A DNA stretch of 15,681 bases, taken from the NCBI GenBank assembly GCA_025456385.1, contig JALOKS010000033.1, positions 1-15,681 of the forward strand. The letters run 5' to 3'. Positions 7,076 through 13,830 of the stretch are shown here, one piece after another. A program made the translations under genes and the position numbers. The notes under the pieces were generated by a model. That model made no database searches and was not told the origin of the DNA. It saw nothing but the letters and a program-made list of their open reading frames with translations. Positions within the stretch are counted from its first letter, which is position 1. Every line of letters starts with the position of its first letter. This DNA comes from Thermoanaerobaculales bacterium (GTDB lineage: Bacteria; Acidobacteriota; Thermoanaerobaculia; Thermoanaerobaculales; Sulfomarinibacteraceae).

Positions 7076-8002
7076 ATGACGGAGCAGGAAACCCGGGCGA
7101 TCCTCAGCATCTGCCTGATGGCGGCCTACGCCGACGACGCCAAGGACGAGCGCGAGCGGGAGCAGATCCGACGGGTCGCCGCGGCGCTCGACGGCGAGGG
7201 CGCGGCCGATCTGACGGCGGCCACCCGCGACACCTTGCTGCAGCGGACCACGCTCGAGCAGTCGGCGGCGGCGCTCGGCTCGCCCGAGCTGCGGCAGCTC
7301 GCCTACGAGACGGCGGTCGGGGTCTGCGATGCCGATGAAGCCCGCAGCGCGGCCGAGAACGACTTCCTCGATCGCTTGCGGCAGGCGCTCGGCCTCTCGC
7401 AGGCCGCGATCGCGCCCTTCCGGGCGCAGGCCGACGCGCTCGCGGCCGAGCCACTCGCCGTGCCGGACGCGGCACCGGCCGCGCAGAGCACCGAGATCGA
7501 CCGCATGATCCTCAGGTACTCGATCCTCAACGGCGCGCTCGAGCTGCTGCCGCAGACCCTGGCCACGATGGCGATCATCCCGCTGCAGATGAAGATGGTC
7601 TACCGCATCGGCAAAACGCACGGCTTCGATCTCGACCGGCGGCACATCGCGGAGCTCCTGGCCACGGTCGGCCTCGGCCTCGGCTCGCAGGCCCTCGAGC
7701 AGGTCGGGCGACGGCTGGTCGGCGGCCTGCTGGGCAGGGTCGGCGGCTCCCTGGTCGGCCGGCTCGGCTCCACCGCGACCGGCTCGGCCTTCTCCTTCGC
7801 CACCACCTGGGCGCTGGGCCAGGTCGCCGAACGCTACTACGCCGGCGGCCGCACCCTCGACGCGCAGCGCCTCAAAGAGTCCTTCGCCTCGCTGCTCGGC
7901 GAGGCGAAGGTGCTCGAGGCGCGCTACCTGCCCGAGATCAGGGAGCGCGCCCGCACCATCGACCCGGCCACCGTGCTCGACCTGGTCCGCCGACCGGTGT
8001 GA
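7076..8002 (+). CDS. TerB-like plus DUF697 (YcjF-type) protein
   Basis: This 308-residue protein starts at ATG 7076, with AAGGAG six bases upstream. Residues 1-120 are helical and acidic, with AAYADDAKDEREREQIRRVA near 16-35. This is the pattern of TerB/DUF533-type metal-binding helical bundles. After an Ala/Pro linker (122-138), residues 145-255 fit DUF697: LELLPQTLATMAIIPLQMKMVYRIGKTHG, then repeated Gly-rich helices and FSFATTWALGQVAERYYAGG. DUF697 domains are membrane-associated and are usually joined to or beside Era-like GTPases; no GTPase motif is present here or in the neighbours. It is probably an inner-membrane-associated stress or envelope protein; its function is unknown. It converges on the reductase gene 34 bases away. 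Confidence 0.85.
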   Translation: MTEQETRAILSICLMAAYADDAKDEREREQIRRVAAALDGEGAADLTAATRDTLLQRTTLEQSAAALGSPELRQLAYETAVGVCDADEARSAAENDFLDRLRQALGLSQAAIAPFRAQADALAAEPLAVPDAAPAAQSTEIDRMILRYSILNGALELLPQTLATMAIIPLQMKMVYRIGKTHGFDLDRRHIAELLATVGLGLGSQALEQVGRRLVGGLLGRVGGSLVGRLGSTATGSAFSFATTWALGQVAERYYAGGRTLDAQRLKESFASLLGEAKVLEARYLPEIRERARTIDPATVLDLVRRPV

Positions 8003-8036
8003 GGGCGGTGCGTCCCCCGCGGCGCCGCCTCCCGGG

Positions 8037-9047
8037 TCAGCCGACCTTGAGCAGCTGCTTACCCAGGTTGGCGCCGGTGAACAGCCGGCGCAGGGTGCGG
8101 GGGGCGTTCTCGAGGCCCTCCTGGATGTCGACTCTCACCTTGATCTCGCCGCCCTCGAGCCACCACCGCAGCTCGGCGACGGCCGCGCCGGCACGGTCGA
8201 GGTAGTCGAGCACCAGGAAGCCCTCCATGCGGCCGCGTTGGAGCAGCAGGTTGAGGTAGTGGCGCGGACCCGGAGCGAGCTCGCTGCGGTTGTAGTCCGC
8301 GATTGCGCCGCAGACCACGACGCGCCCACCGAAGGCGAGCCGCGCCAGCGCTGCGTCGAGGATCTCGCCGCCGACGTTGTCGAAGTAGACGTCGATGCCG
8401 CGTGGGCAGAGCTCGGCGAGGCGCGCCGCCACGTCCTCGTGGCGGTAGTCGATGGCAGCGTCGAAGCGGGCCTCGTCCAGCAGCCAACGGCACTTCTCCG
8501 GCCCGCCGGCGATCCCGACCGTGCGGCAACCCTGGAGGCGGGCGATCTGGCCGGCCACCGAGCCGGTGGCACCGGCGGCGGCCGACACGACCACGGTCTC
8601 CCCTGCCCGCGGTCGGCCGATCTCGAGCAGGCCGAAGTAGGCGGTCAGCCCGGTGATGCCGAGAACGCTCATCGCGATCGGGATCTCGATCCCTTCAGGC
8701 ACCGCGCTGAGCCCGGGCGAGTCGCCGTCCAGCAGCGCGTAGTCCTGCCAGCCGAGCTGGGCCTGCACGAGCTGGCCCGCGGCGTAGCGCGGGTGACGCG
8801 ACTCGACGACCCTGCCGACCCCGAACGAGCGCATCACTTCCCCGATCGCGACCGCGGGCAGGTAGGTGTCGCGCGCCATCCAGCCGCGCTGGGTCGGATC
8901 GCACGAGAGGTAGAGGGTGCGGACCAGGAGCTGCCCGTCCGCGGTGAGCTCGGGCGCGGGCTCCTCGACCCAGCGGAAGTGCTCCTCGCCCACCATGCCC
9001 TCGGGCCGCGCCGCCAGTCGCCACTGCCGGTTGATCCTGGTCTCCAC
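8037..9047 (-). CDS. NADP-dependent zinc-independent medium-chain reductase (CurA / leukotriene B4 dehydrogenase type)
   Basis: The start is GTG 9047, chosen because GGGGGAGG lies five bases upstream and the length (336 residues) then equals the family norm. The frame runs further upstream without family similarity. Residues 48-57 (SCDPTQRGWM) are the signature of the COG2130 group. The Rossmann region has VVVSAAAGATGSVAGQIA (152-169), Lys185 in GGPEKC and Tyr201 for NADP binding, and YFDNVGG at 221-227. Zinc ligands of classical alcohol dehydrogenases are absent, as expected. These enzymes reduce the C=C bond of alpha,beta-unsaturated ketones and aldehydes such as curcumin or 4-hydroxynonenal, so a role in detoxifying reactive carbonyls is likely. 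It is cytoplasmic and monocistronic, and divergent from the glycerol dehydrogenase gene across a 467-bp gap. Confidence 0.93.
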   Translation of the reverse strand: METRINRQWRLAARPEGMVGEEHFRWVEEPAPELTADGQLLVRTLYLSCDPTQRGWMARDTYLPAVAIGEVMRSFGVGRVVESRHPRYAAGQLVQAQLGWQDYALLDGDSPGLSAVPEGIEIPIAMSVLGITGLTAYFGLLEIGRPRAGETVVVSAAAGATGSVAGQIARLQGCRTVGIAGGPEKCRWLLDEARFDAAIDYRHEDVAARLAELCPRGIDVYFDNVGGEILDAALARLAFGGRVVVCGAIADYNRSELAPGPRHYLNLLLQRGRMEGFLVLDYLDRAGAAVAELRWWLEGGEIKVRVDIQEGLENAPRTLRRLFTGANLGKQLLKVG

Positions 9048-9514
9048 GTCTGCCTCCCCCGAATCGCGTCGGTCCATCCCGGATAGCGGGATCGGTTTGA
9101 CGGGCATTCCGCAAATCGGAGATGCGTCACGCCGTCCGCGCGGGCCGCTGCCGATGGACGGGTGCTGAGTGATCGATTGCTGATCGGCAGGAGGTCGGCC
9201 ACGGTCGGCGGCTTCGTCGTCGGCATCGTGGACGCGCCGCCCATCACGTTGTGACGTAGCGCCCGGGATGAGACAATTGCCGCGTCGACACGCTGGGGCA
9301 CCACAGGAGAACGCATGAATCGAGCTCGCCCGCTGCTCGTCCGCGAGATCCTCGAGATGCGACCGGCGGCGGCAGGATATTGCCCCTAAGTGCGAGCGCC
9401 GGCATGGTGTGGCTCTGCGAAGGCTAAGGTGGTGCGATCGTGCACCTGTCACGAGGTCGTTGTGGGCGATGAGGCAACCTGATGGGGAGCGCCTCGGGAA
9501 GCAGGGAGGTCGCG
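9048..9514. promoter_or_regulatory. Long divergent intergenic region, no established gene
   Basis: These 467 bp separate the reductase and glycerol dehydrogenase starts. ATCCCG-GATAG-CGGGAT (9076-9092) is a perfect 6-bp inverted repeat about 30 bases upstream of the reductase start and is a candidate operator. AGGTG-N11-CACCT (9427-9447) is a looser repeat about 70 bases before the dehydrogenase start. A 24-codon reading frame with a good ribosome site lies in the middle (listed separately). I see no strong promoter consensus. Confidence 0.35.
9315..9389 (+). CDS. Possible 24-codon small ORF or gene remnant
   Basis: ATG 9315 follows AGGAG (9305-9309) by five bases and is read to TAA 9387-9389. 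The peptide begins MNRARPLLVREILEM, which looks like a helical N-terminus, and then ends in Ala/Gly-rich residues. A poor -35/-10 pair (TTGTGA 9249-9254, GACAAT 9272-9277, 17-bp spacing) lies upstream. It could be a leader peptide, a decayed gene, or chance. I do not recognise it. Confidence 0.2.
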   Translation: MNRARPLLVREILEMRPAAAGYCP

Positions 9515-10633
9515 ATGCTCAAGAAAGCCGTCTTCCCCGGTACGTACATCCAGGGCGTCGGCGCCATGCGCGAGCTGGCCGCACTGATCGCTTCGTTGGG
9601 CGCGCAGGGACTGATCCTTGCCTCGCCGTCCGTGCAGAACAAGGTGCTCCCGCGGTGCGGTGTCGACTGGGGAGCACTGGCGATCCCCATCGAGGTGTTC
9701 CGCGGCGAGTGCAGTGAGCGCGAGCTCGGCCGGCTGTCCGCGATCGTTGCGGAAAAACGTGTGGATGTCCTGGTCGGCATGGGCGGCGGCAAGACCATCG
9801 ACACGGCCAAGATCGCCGCCGACCGGGCGGGCATCCCGATCATCGTGGTCCCCACGATCGCATCGTCCGACGCACCGTGCAGCGGGTGCGCGGTCGTGTA
9901 CTCGGAGGACGGGGTCTTCGAGTCGGTGTGCTACCAGAAAATGAACCCGGCGGTCGTGCTGGTTGACGTCGAGGTCATCGCCGCGGCGCCGACGAGGTTC
10001 CTCGTCGCCGGCATGGGAGACGCGCTTTCGACCTGGTTCGAGGCCCGCTCCTGCGAGCGCAGCCATTCGGTCAACGAGTGTGGCGGCCACGCCACGGCGG
10101 CCGGGCTCGGCATCGCCCGGCTCTGCTACGAAACCTTGTTGAGCCACGGCTTCGCCGCCAAGCTCGCCAGCGAGGAGCGGCTCGTCACGCCGGCCCTTGA
10201 GCGCATCATCGAGGCGAACATCCTGCTGAGCGGGATCGGGTTCGAGAGCGCCGGGCTGGCGGCGGCCCACGCCATTCACAACGGGCTGACGGTGCTGGCC
10301 GAAACCCACTCGTTCTTCCACGGCGAGAAGGTCGCGTTCGGCGCTCTGACCGGCCTCCAGCTCACCGACGCGCCGTCCGATGAGGTGTCGACCGTCTATG
10401 CATTTTGCGAGGACGTCGGCCTGCCGACCACGCTCGCGGGTGTCGGCCTTGCGAACGTGGATCGGGACAAGCTGATGGCGGCGGCGGAAGGCGCCTGCGC
10501 CCCCGGCTCATCCATCCATCACGAGGCGGGCGAGATCACCCCCAGGAGAGTTCTCGATGCCATGCTCGCTGCGGACGCCCTCGGCCGGCAGCGCAGCGCC
10601 CGGAGGCGCGACAGGTCCCGCAACGTCTCGTGA
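9515..10633 (+). CDS. gldA: Glycerol dehydrogenase (iron/zinc-type, NAD-dependent)
   Basis: The protein has 372 residues from ATG 9515, with GGGAGGT four bases upstream; an earlier in-frame ATG at 9482 lacks such a site. It follows E. coli GldA closely along its length: PGTYIQGVGAM at 8-18, the nucleotide loop GMGGGKTIDTAK (88-99), VPTIASSDAPCS (112-123), and the metal ligands Asp169 (AGMGDALSTWFEA), His252 (AHAIHNGL) and His269 (FFHGEKVAFG). It oxidises glycerol to dihydroxyacetone, or reduces dihydroxyacetone, methylglyoxal and related carbonyls, in the cytoplasm. The last 15 residues are a basic tail not typical of the family. No dihydroxyacetone kinase gene is adjacent, so a stand-alone carbonyl-reducing or detoxifying role is as likely as glycerol use. 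Confidence 0.93.
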   Translation: MLKKAVFPGTYIQGVGAMRELAALIASLGAQGLILASPSVQNKVLPRCGVDWGALAIPIEVFRGECSERELGRLSAIVAEKRVDVLVGMGGGKTIDTAKIAADRAGIPIIVVPTIASSDAPCSGCAVVYSEDGVFESVCYQKMNPAVVLVDVEVIAAAPTRFLVAGMGDALSTWFEARSCERSHSVNECGGHATAAGLGIARLCYETLLSHGFAAKLASEERLVTPALERIIEANILLSGIGFESAGLAAAHAIHNGLTVLAETHSFFHGEKVAFGALTGLQLTDAPSDEVSTVYAFCEDVGLPTTLAGVGLANVDRDKLMAAAEGACAPGSSIHHEAGEITPRRVLDAMLAADALGRQRSARRRDRSRNVS

Positions 10634-10635
10634 GC

Positions 10636-10652
10636 CATGGGTGCCGCCCATG
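10636..10652 (+). terminator. Small hairpin after glycerol dehydrogenase gene
   Basis: CATGGG and CCCATG form a perfect 6-bp stem with a 5-nt loop (TGCCG), starting three bases after the stop codon. There is no T-run, so termination is only suggested by position. Confidence 0.3.
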
Positions 10653-10749
10653 ACGTAGTCACGACATCGGTTCTGAGGCGATCGAGGACGAACACGACGA
10701 CCGGACCTTCACGGTCAAAGTGACACCGTGATGGGTGGCACCCAGGCGG

Positions 10750-10794
10750 GAGACGCCGGCGGCTCCGGAATGGAACCGCCGGCTCAACCGTCTC
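10750..10794. terminator. Extended hairpin between convergent genes
   Basis: GCCGGCGG (10755-10762) pairs with CCGCCGGC (10776-10783). Outside it, GAGACG (10750-10755) can pair with CGTCTC (10789-10794), sharing one base with the inner stem. It lies six bases beyond the stop of the minus-strand outer-membrane gene and about 115 bases beyond gldA, so it is well placed as a bidirectional terminator. T-runs are weak on both sides. Confidence 0.5.
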
Positions 10795-10800
10795 GAGGTT

Positions 10801-11820
10801 CTAGAACATGAAGGCCGGAACCACGGGAGTGATGTAGAGCCTGATCCCCCAGCGGCTGCCGGGCCCGTCATCAGGGCGGATGACCGAGTAGTCGACCTCG
10901 AGGAACACCTCCACGGGCAGCTCGCCGACCTTCGTCATCCGGCCGATGCCCAGCCCCACCGGCACGGTCGCCTTGTCGCCCGGCGCGCGCCAGTTGTAAG
11001 TGATGTTCGGGGTCATGCCGATGCGCCACTGCGCAGTCTCGTTCCAGGGCGGAACGTAGAAGAGAAAGTACTGCAGGTTCGTGAGGCTGAGATCTTCCCG
11101 CTCGCTCGATCCGGCCACCGACCACCAGTGCTGGGCGAGAAAGCCGCCCAACCACTTTGTCCCGAGGTAACCGGCCGCTACGGCCGGGCCGACCGCGTAC
11201 TTGCCGCTCCCCAGGACCTCCTCCGATGCGGTCGGGAACAGCATCGTGCCGCCCGCGCCCCAGATCACCGCCGCCCCGGTCGAGGGGACCTTGTAGAGCT
11301 CCTTGGGCGAGGCCAGCCCCATGTACACCACGTCGCCGAAGCCGCGGGTGGGCTTGAAGGGGTCGGCCAACGCATCGGGGAAGCTCGGGCAGGTGTTGAT
11401 CGAGTCCGGAGCGAAACCGATACAGTCGCCGAAGGCTTCGTTGATCGGCACGCTCAACGCCGGCAGCACGATGCGGTTGATCAGGTTCCAGTCGCTACCC
11501 AGTTTCAGGGGGAACGTGGGGATGAGCTGGAGCCGGTACAGCGTCTCGGTGCGGTCGGTCCGCGGCCCCTCGACCTGGATGGCGTCCAACTGGAGAGGGA
11601 ACGCGACGAAGTTGCCGACCGGGTTGTCGAGCAGCCGCGCGATCTGGGCCTCGGACGGCGTGCACCCGGCCCTGACCACCTCTTTGAGGTCGGCAAAGAG
11701 ATCCTGCTCCAGCACGGCGCAGTCGACCGGCGAGGCGGGTGGGCTCTCCTGCCCGTGCACCCACGTCCCGCCCCAGCTCGCAACGGTCACCGCCACGGCC
11801 ACCACCAGCTGTCGCCTCAT
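10801..11820 (-). CDS. Outer-membrane protein of the bacterial 'neuromedin U' annotation family
   Basis: The gene encodes 339 residues from ATG 11820, with AAGGAGG six bases upstream. A signal peptide (RRQLVVAVAVTVASWGG..., cleavage near residue 23) leads into a region with Cys34 and Cys53. A beta-barrel-like body follows. Family marks are NRIVLPALSVPI (115-126), GFGDVVYMGLASP (160-172), LFPTASEEVLGSGKYAVGP (194-212), QHWWSVAGSS (230-239), FLFYVPPWNETAQWRIGM (252-269) and WGIRLYITPVVP (324-335). The last residue is Phe, as in Bam substrates. The family is widely labelled 'neuromedin U' in databases, an annotation error with no link to the animal peptide; its real role, possibly transport of small hydrophobic compounds, is unknown. 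The region 60-90 after the signal peptide is family-typical. It is a single gene, convergent with gldA. Confidence 0.85.
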   Translation of the reverse strand: MRRQLVVAVAVTVASWGGTWVHGQESPPASPVDCAVLEQDLFADLKEVVRAGCTPSEAQIARLLDNPVGNFVAFPLQLDAIQVEGPRTDRTETLYRLQLIPTFPLKLGSDWNLINRIVLPALSVPINEAFGDCIGFAPDSINTCPSFPDALADPFKPTRGFGDVVYMGLASPKELYKVPSTGAAVIWGAGGTMLFPTASEEVLGSGKYAVGPAVAAGYLGTKWLGGFLAQHWWSVAGSSEREDLSLTNLQYFLFYVPPWNETAQWRIGMTPNITYNWRAPGDKATVPVGLGIGRMTKVGELPVEVFLEVDYSVIRPDDGPGSRWGIRLYITPVVPAFMF

Positions 11821-12001
11821 GGTTCTCCTCCTTGAACCTGGTCGCGCACCCGCGGCCGCCAGAGCTCAGCGGCGGCATCACGGGATCTCCGACCGACATT
11901 CTCCAGATATTGCGGTATTTGAGAACACCTAAGCTCGGCCAACTCTCGAAGCTGAGTCTATCACCAGTCGCCAGGCTCGATTTCGACTCCCGCCCGGCGC
12001 G
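11821..12001. promoter_or_regulatory. Upstream region of the outer-membrane gene
   Basis: This 181-bp gap holds the promoter of the minus-strand outer-membrane gene and the 3' end of the GNAT fusion transcript. It has the most AT-rich stretch in the area (11898-11930). There TTCTC (11899-11903) and GAGAA (11921-11925) flank CAGATATTGCGGTATTT, an imperfect inverted repeat that may be a regulator site. GCCGCC / GGCGGC (11857-11878 area) could form a leader hairpin. Confidence 0.3.
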
Positions 12002-13615
12002 TCAAAACCGGTAGAGGAGCCGCGCGATGCCCTCGTCGACCTGCCCGCCCCCGACCTTCCTGCCCAGGCTCACAGCCAGCTGCCGCATGACCGAGTAGCC
12101 GAGGCGGGGGCGGCTGGCCATGAGCCGGTCGAGGTCGTCGATGGCGATGGCGATGATCCGGGAGTCCTCGGTGAGGACCACGTCGACCAGCCGCTGCGCC
12201 CTCTCGGCAAGGGCCATCCCGCCGAAGGTGTCGCCGGGCACGAGGGTGGCGAATGCGACCCCGTTGCGGGACACCGCCGCCGCCCCCGAGACGAGTATGA
12301 ACAGGTCGTCGGCCGGCTCACCCTGCGCCACGAGCCGGGTTCCGGCCGGGTGATCCGCGGTCCGGCACAGCCGCGCCAGGTGGTGGCGGTCCCCTTCCGG
12401 CAGCGCCCGGAAGAGCGCCGCCTGGCGCGTCGCCTGCTCGATCTCGGCGCCCAGGATCCGGTCCTCCATCGCCCCCTCCACCACCTCCTTGACGGCGCGG
12501 CAGGGGTCGAGCAGACGCATGTCGGTCGAATCGTAGGGACAGGCGAGCTTTGCCATCCGCACCAGATCGATCCGCTCGACGGCGTCGAAGGCCATCGACG
12601 GGCAGTAGGCGATCGGCACGAAGCCCAACCGCTGCAGGGTCCGCTGGATCCGGGGCGAGAAGGCCGAGACGTCGATCTCGACGTAGGCGGCGCCGAGCTC
12701 CTCCCGCGCCACCCGGTCGACCTCCGCAAGAAGAAATCCCTTGACCGCGTCGTCGAACTCCACCAGCTCGAAGACTCTGACCTTCCGGTCGATCGGGTCG
12801 TTCACGAACCCTACGGCCCCCACGACCACGCCCCGCTGGCGCGCCACCAGGTAGTCGGTGCGGGAGTTCGTGATCTGGAAGAATCCGTGCGAGAGGGAGA
12901 TCCTGCCGCCGAAGACCTCGCGGTTCCTGAGCCGCCCCCGCTCGATCCGTAGCAGCGGTGCGAAGCCTCGAGTCGTCAGCCTCTCGAGCTCGAAGGTGGC
13001 GTCCGTCGGGTAGCCCGACTCCTCGTCGGTCACCACCACGTCCTCCGGCAGCCCGGCCCCGGCGAGAACCGTCTTGGCCAGCAAGCCCACCTCGGGGATC
13101 ACCCGCGGGTGGTTGCGCCGGAGCTCGACCGCCATGCCCTGGAGCCGGACCGAGAGCATCGTGCTTTCCCGTCGCGTGCCGTCGAAGTACTTCATCGGCT
13201 CGAAGCCGGCCACGGTCCACCCCAGCTCCTGCAGGATCCTCTGACTGGCGCGGTGCCGCGTCCGCGCCTCGGCGAACAGGAACTGCACCCGGTCGGTGGT
13301 CCCCGCGAAGAGCTGGCGGGACAGCTCGAGGGCGTAATCGCGGCCGCGGACCCGCTCGTCCGGCGCCGCCACCAGCCTCCCCCCTTCGCCGATCATGTCC
13401 TCCATCGCCCCCACCGACAGGTTCACGGTGGCGGTGATGGCGACCTCGCCGTCCACCTCGCCGACCATGACGATCGTGCCTTCGTCGAGGACGAGCCTGG
13501 TGATCCAGTCGGTGTCGTAGAAGTCCTTGAACGGGTAACCCTCGCCGTACGACGCGACGAAGAGATCGCGGATCCGCTCGGCGTCGCCGACCCGGGCCCG
13601 CCGTACCGTGAACAT
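12002..13615 (-). CDS. Double GNAT acetyltransferase fused to a cyclic-nucleotide-binding domain
   Basis: The protein has 537 residues from ATG 13615, with AAAGGAG seven bases upstream. Residues 1-145 are a GNAT domain: FTVRRARVGDAERIRDLF at the start, acetyl-CoA loop region ERVRGRDYALELSRQLF (87-103), and LFAEARTRHRASQRILQELGW (113-133). Residues about 235-345 are a second GNAT-like domain, with VARQRGVVVGAVGF, then YVEIDVSAFSPRIQRTLQRLGF (311-332). Residues 395-520 are a Crp-type cyclic-nucleotide-binding fold: LFRALPEGDRHHLARL, GTRLVAQGEPADDLFILVSG (425-444), and cassette GDTFGGMALAERAQRLVDVV (461-480). That cassette has Gly where the usual Glu contacts ribose, and RLV where R-T/S-A is usual, so cAMP binding is doubtful. 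cAMP-gated lysine acetyltransferases of mycobacteria are a precedent, but their order is CNB first. The substrate is unknown; it is cytoplasmic. Confidence 0.87.
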   Translation of the reverse strand: MFTVRRARVGDAERIRDLFVASYGEGYPFKDFYDTDWITRLVLDEGTIVMVGEVDGEVAITATVNLSVGAMEDMIGEGGRLVAAPDERVRGRDYALELSRQLFAGTTDRVQFLFAEARTRHRASQRILQELGWTVAGFEPMKYFDGTRRESTMLSVRLQGMAVELRRNHPRVIPEVGLLAKTVLAGAGLPEDVVVTDEESGYPTDATFELERLTTRGFAPLLRIERGRLRNREVFGGRISLSHGFFQITNSRTDYLVARQRGVVVGAVGFVNDPIDRKVRVFELVEFDDAVKGFLLAEVDRVAREELGAAYVEIDVSAFSPRIQRTLQRLGFVPIAYCPSMAFDAVERIDLVRMAKLACPYDSTDMRLLDPCRAVKEVVEGAMEDRILGAEIEQATRQAALFRALPEGDRHHLARLCRTADHPAGTRLVAQGEPADDLFILVSGAAAVSRNGVAFATLVPGDTFGGMALAERAQRLVDVVLTEDSRIIAIAIDDLDRLMASRPRLGYSVMRQLAVSLGRKVGGGQVDEGIARLLYRF

Positions 13616-13696
13616 CACCCGACTCCTTTCCGGGCGGCCGCCTGCCCCCGAGCGCACGGGCCAGCCCCGAACACAACACGGCGCCGCAGGACAGTG

Positions 13697-13715
13697 CTGG
13701 TACGCCGTGTACCAG
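13697..13715. promoter_or_regulatory. Perfect inverted repeat upstream of the GNAT fusion gene
   Basis: CTGGTAC and GTACCAG form a perfect 7-bp inverted repeat around a 5-bp centre (GCCGT). It lies 82-100 bases upstream of the minus-strand GNAT fusion start and 116 bases past the end of the large exported gene. Size and spacing suit a dimeric transcription factor site; it could equally be an RNA hairpin. Confidence 0.4.
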
Positions 13716-13752
13716 AGCCGGCAGGTTCAGGAGGACGTTTCGTTGGACAGGT

Positions 13753-13783
13753 GCCGGGCTTTAGAAAAATCCTCCAGCCCGGC
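13753..13783 (-). terminator. Hairpin downstream of the large exported gene
   Basis: GCCGGGCT (13753-13760) and AGCCCGGC (13776-13783) form a perfect 8-bp stem around a 15-nt AT-richer loop. It sits 48 bases past the stop of the minus-strand gene ending at 13831. The run of T on the minus strand is in the loop, not after the stem, so it is an imperfect intrinsic terminator. Confidence 0.45.
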
Positions 13784-13830
13784 CCCGACTTCGCAGTACT
13801 CCATCATTCCTGCCCAGGCCCTCCAGGCAC

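Noticed and set aside
6074..7645. Long minus-strand open frame (523 codons) across two genes
   Set aside because: It is a shadow of the oxidoreductase and DUF697 genes, crosses their intergenic space, and shows no domain.
10801..11820. 'Neuromedin U' as a functional call
   Set aside because: The database label for this bacterial family is a historical misannotation; the sequence is an exported barrel-like protein.
10735..11835. Plus-strand open frame of 366 codons opposite the outer-membrane gene
   Set aside because: No motifs; the minus strand has a signal peptide, family motifs and a C-terminal Phe.
12318..13679. Second minus-strand open frame of 453 codons inside the GNAT fusion
   Set aside because: Out-of-frame shadow, Gly/Arg/Ala-rich; the GNAT and CNB motifs lie in the other frame.
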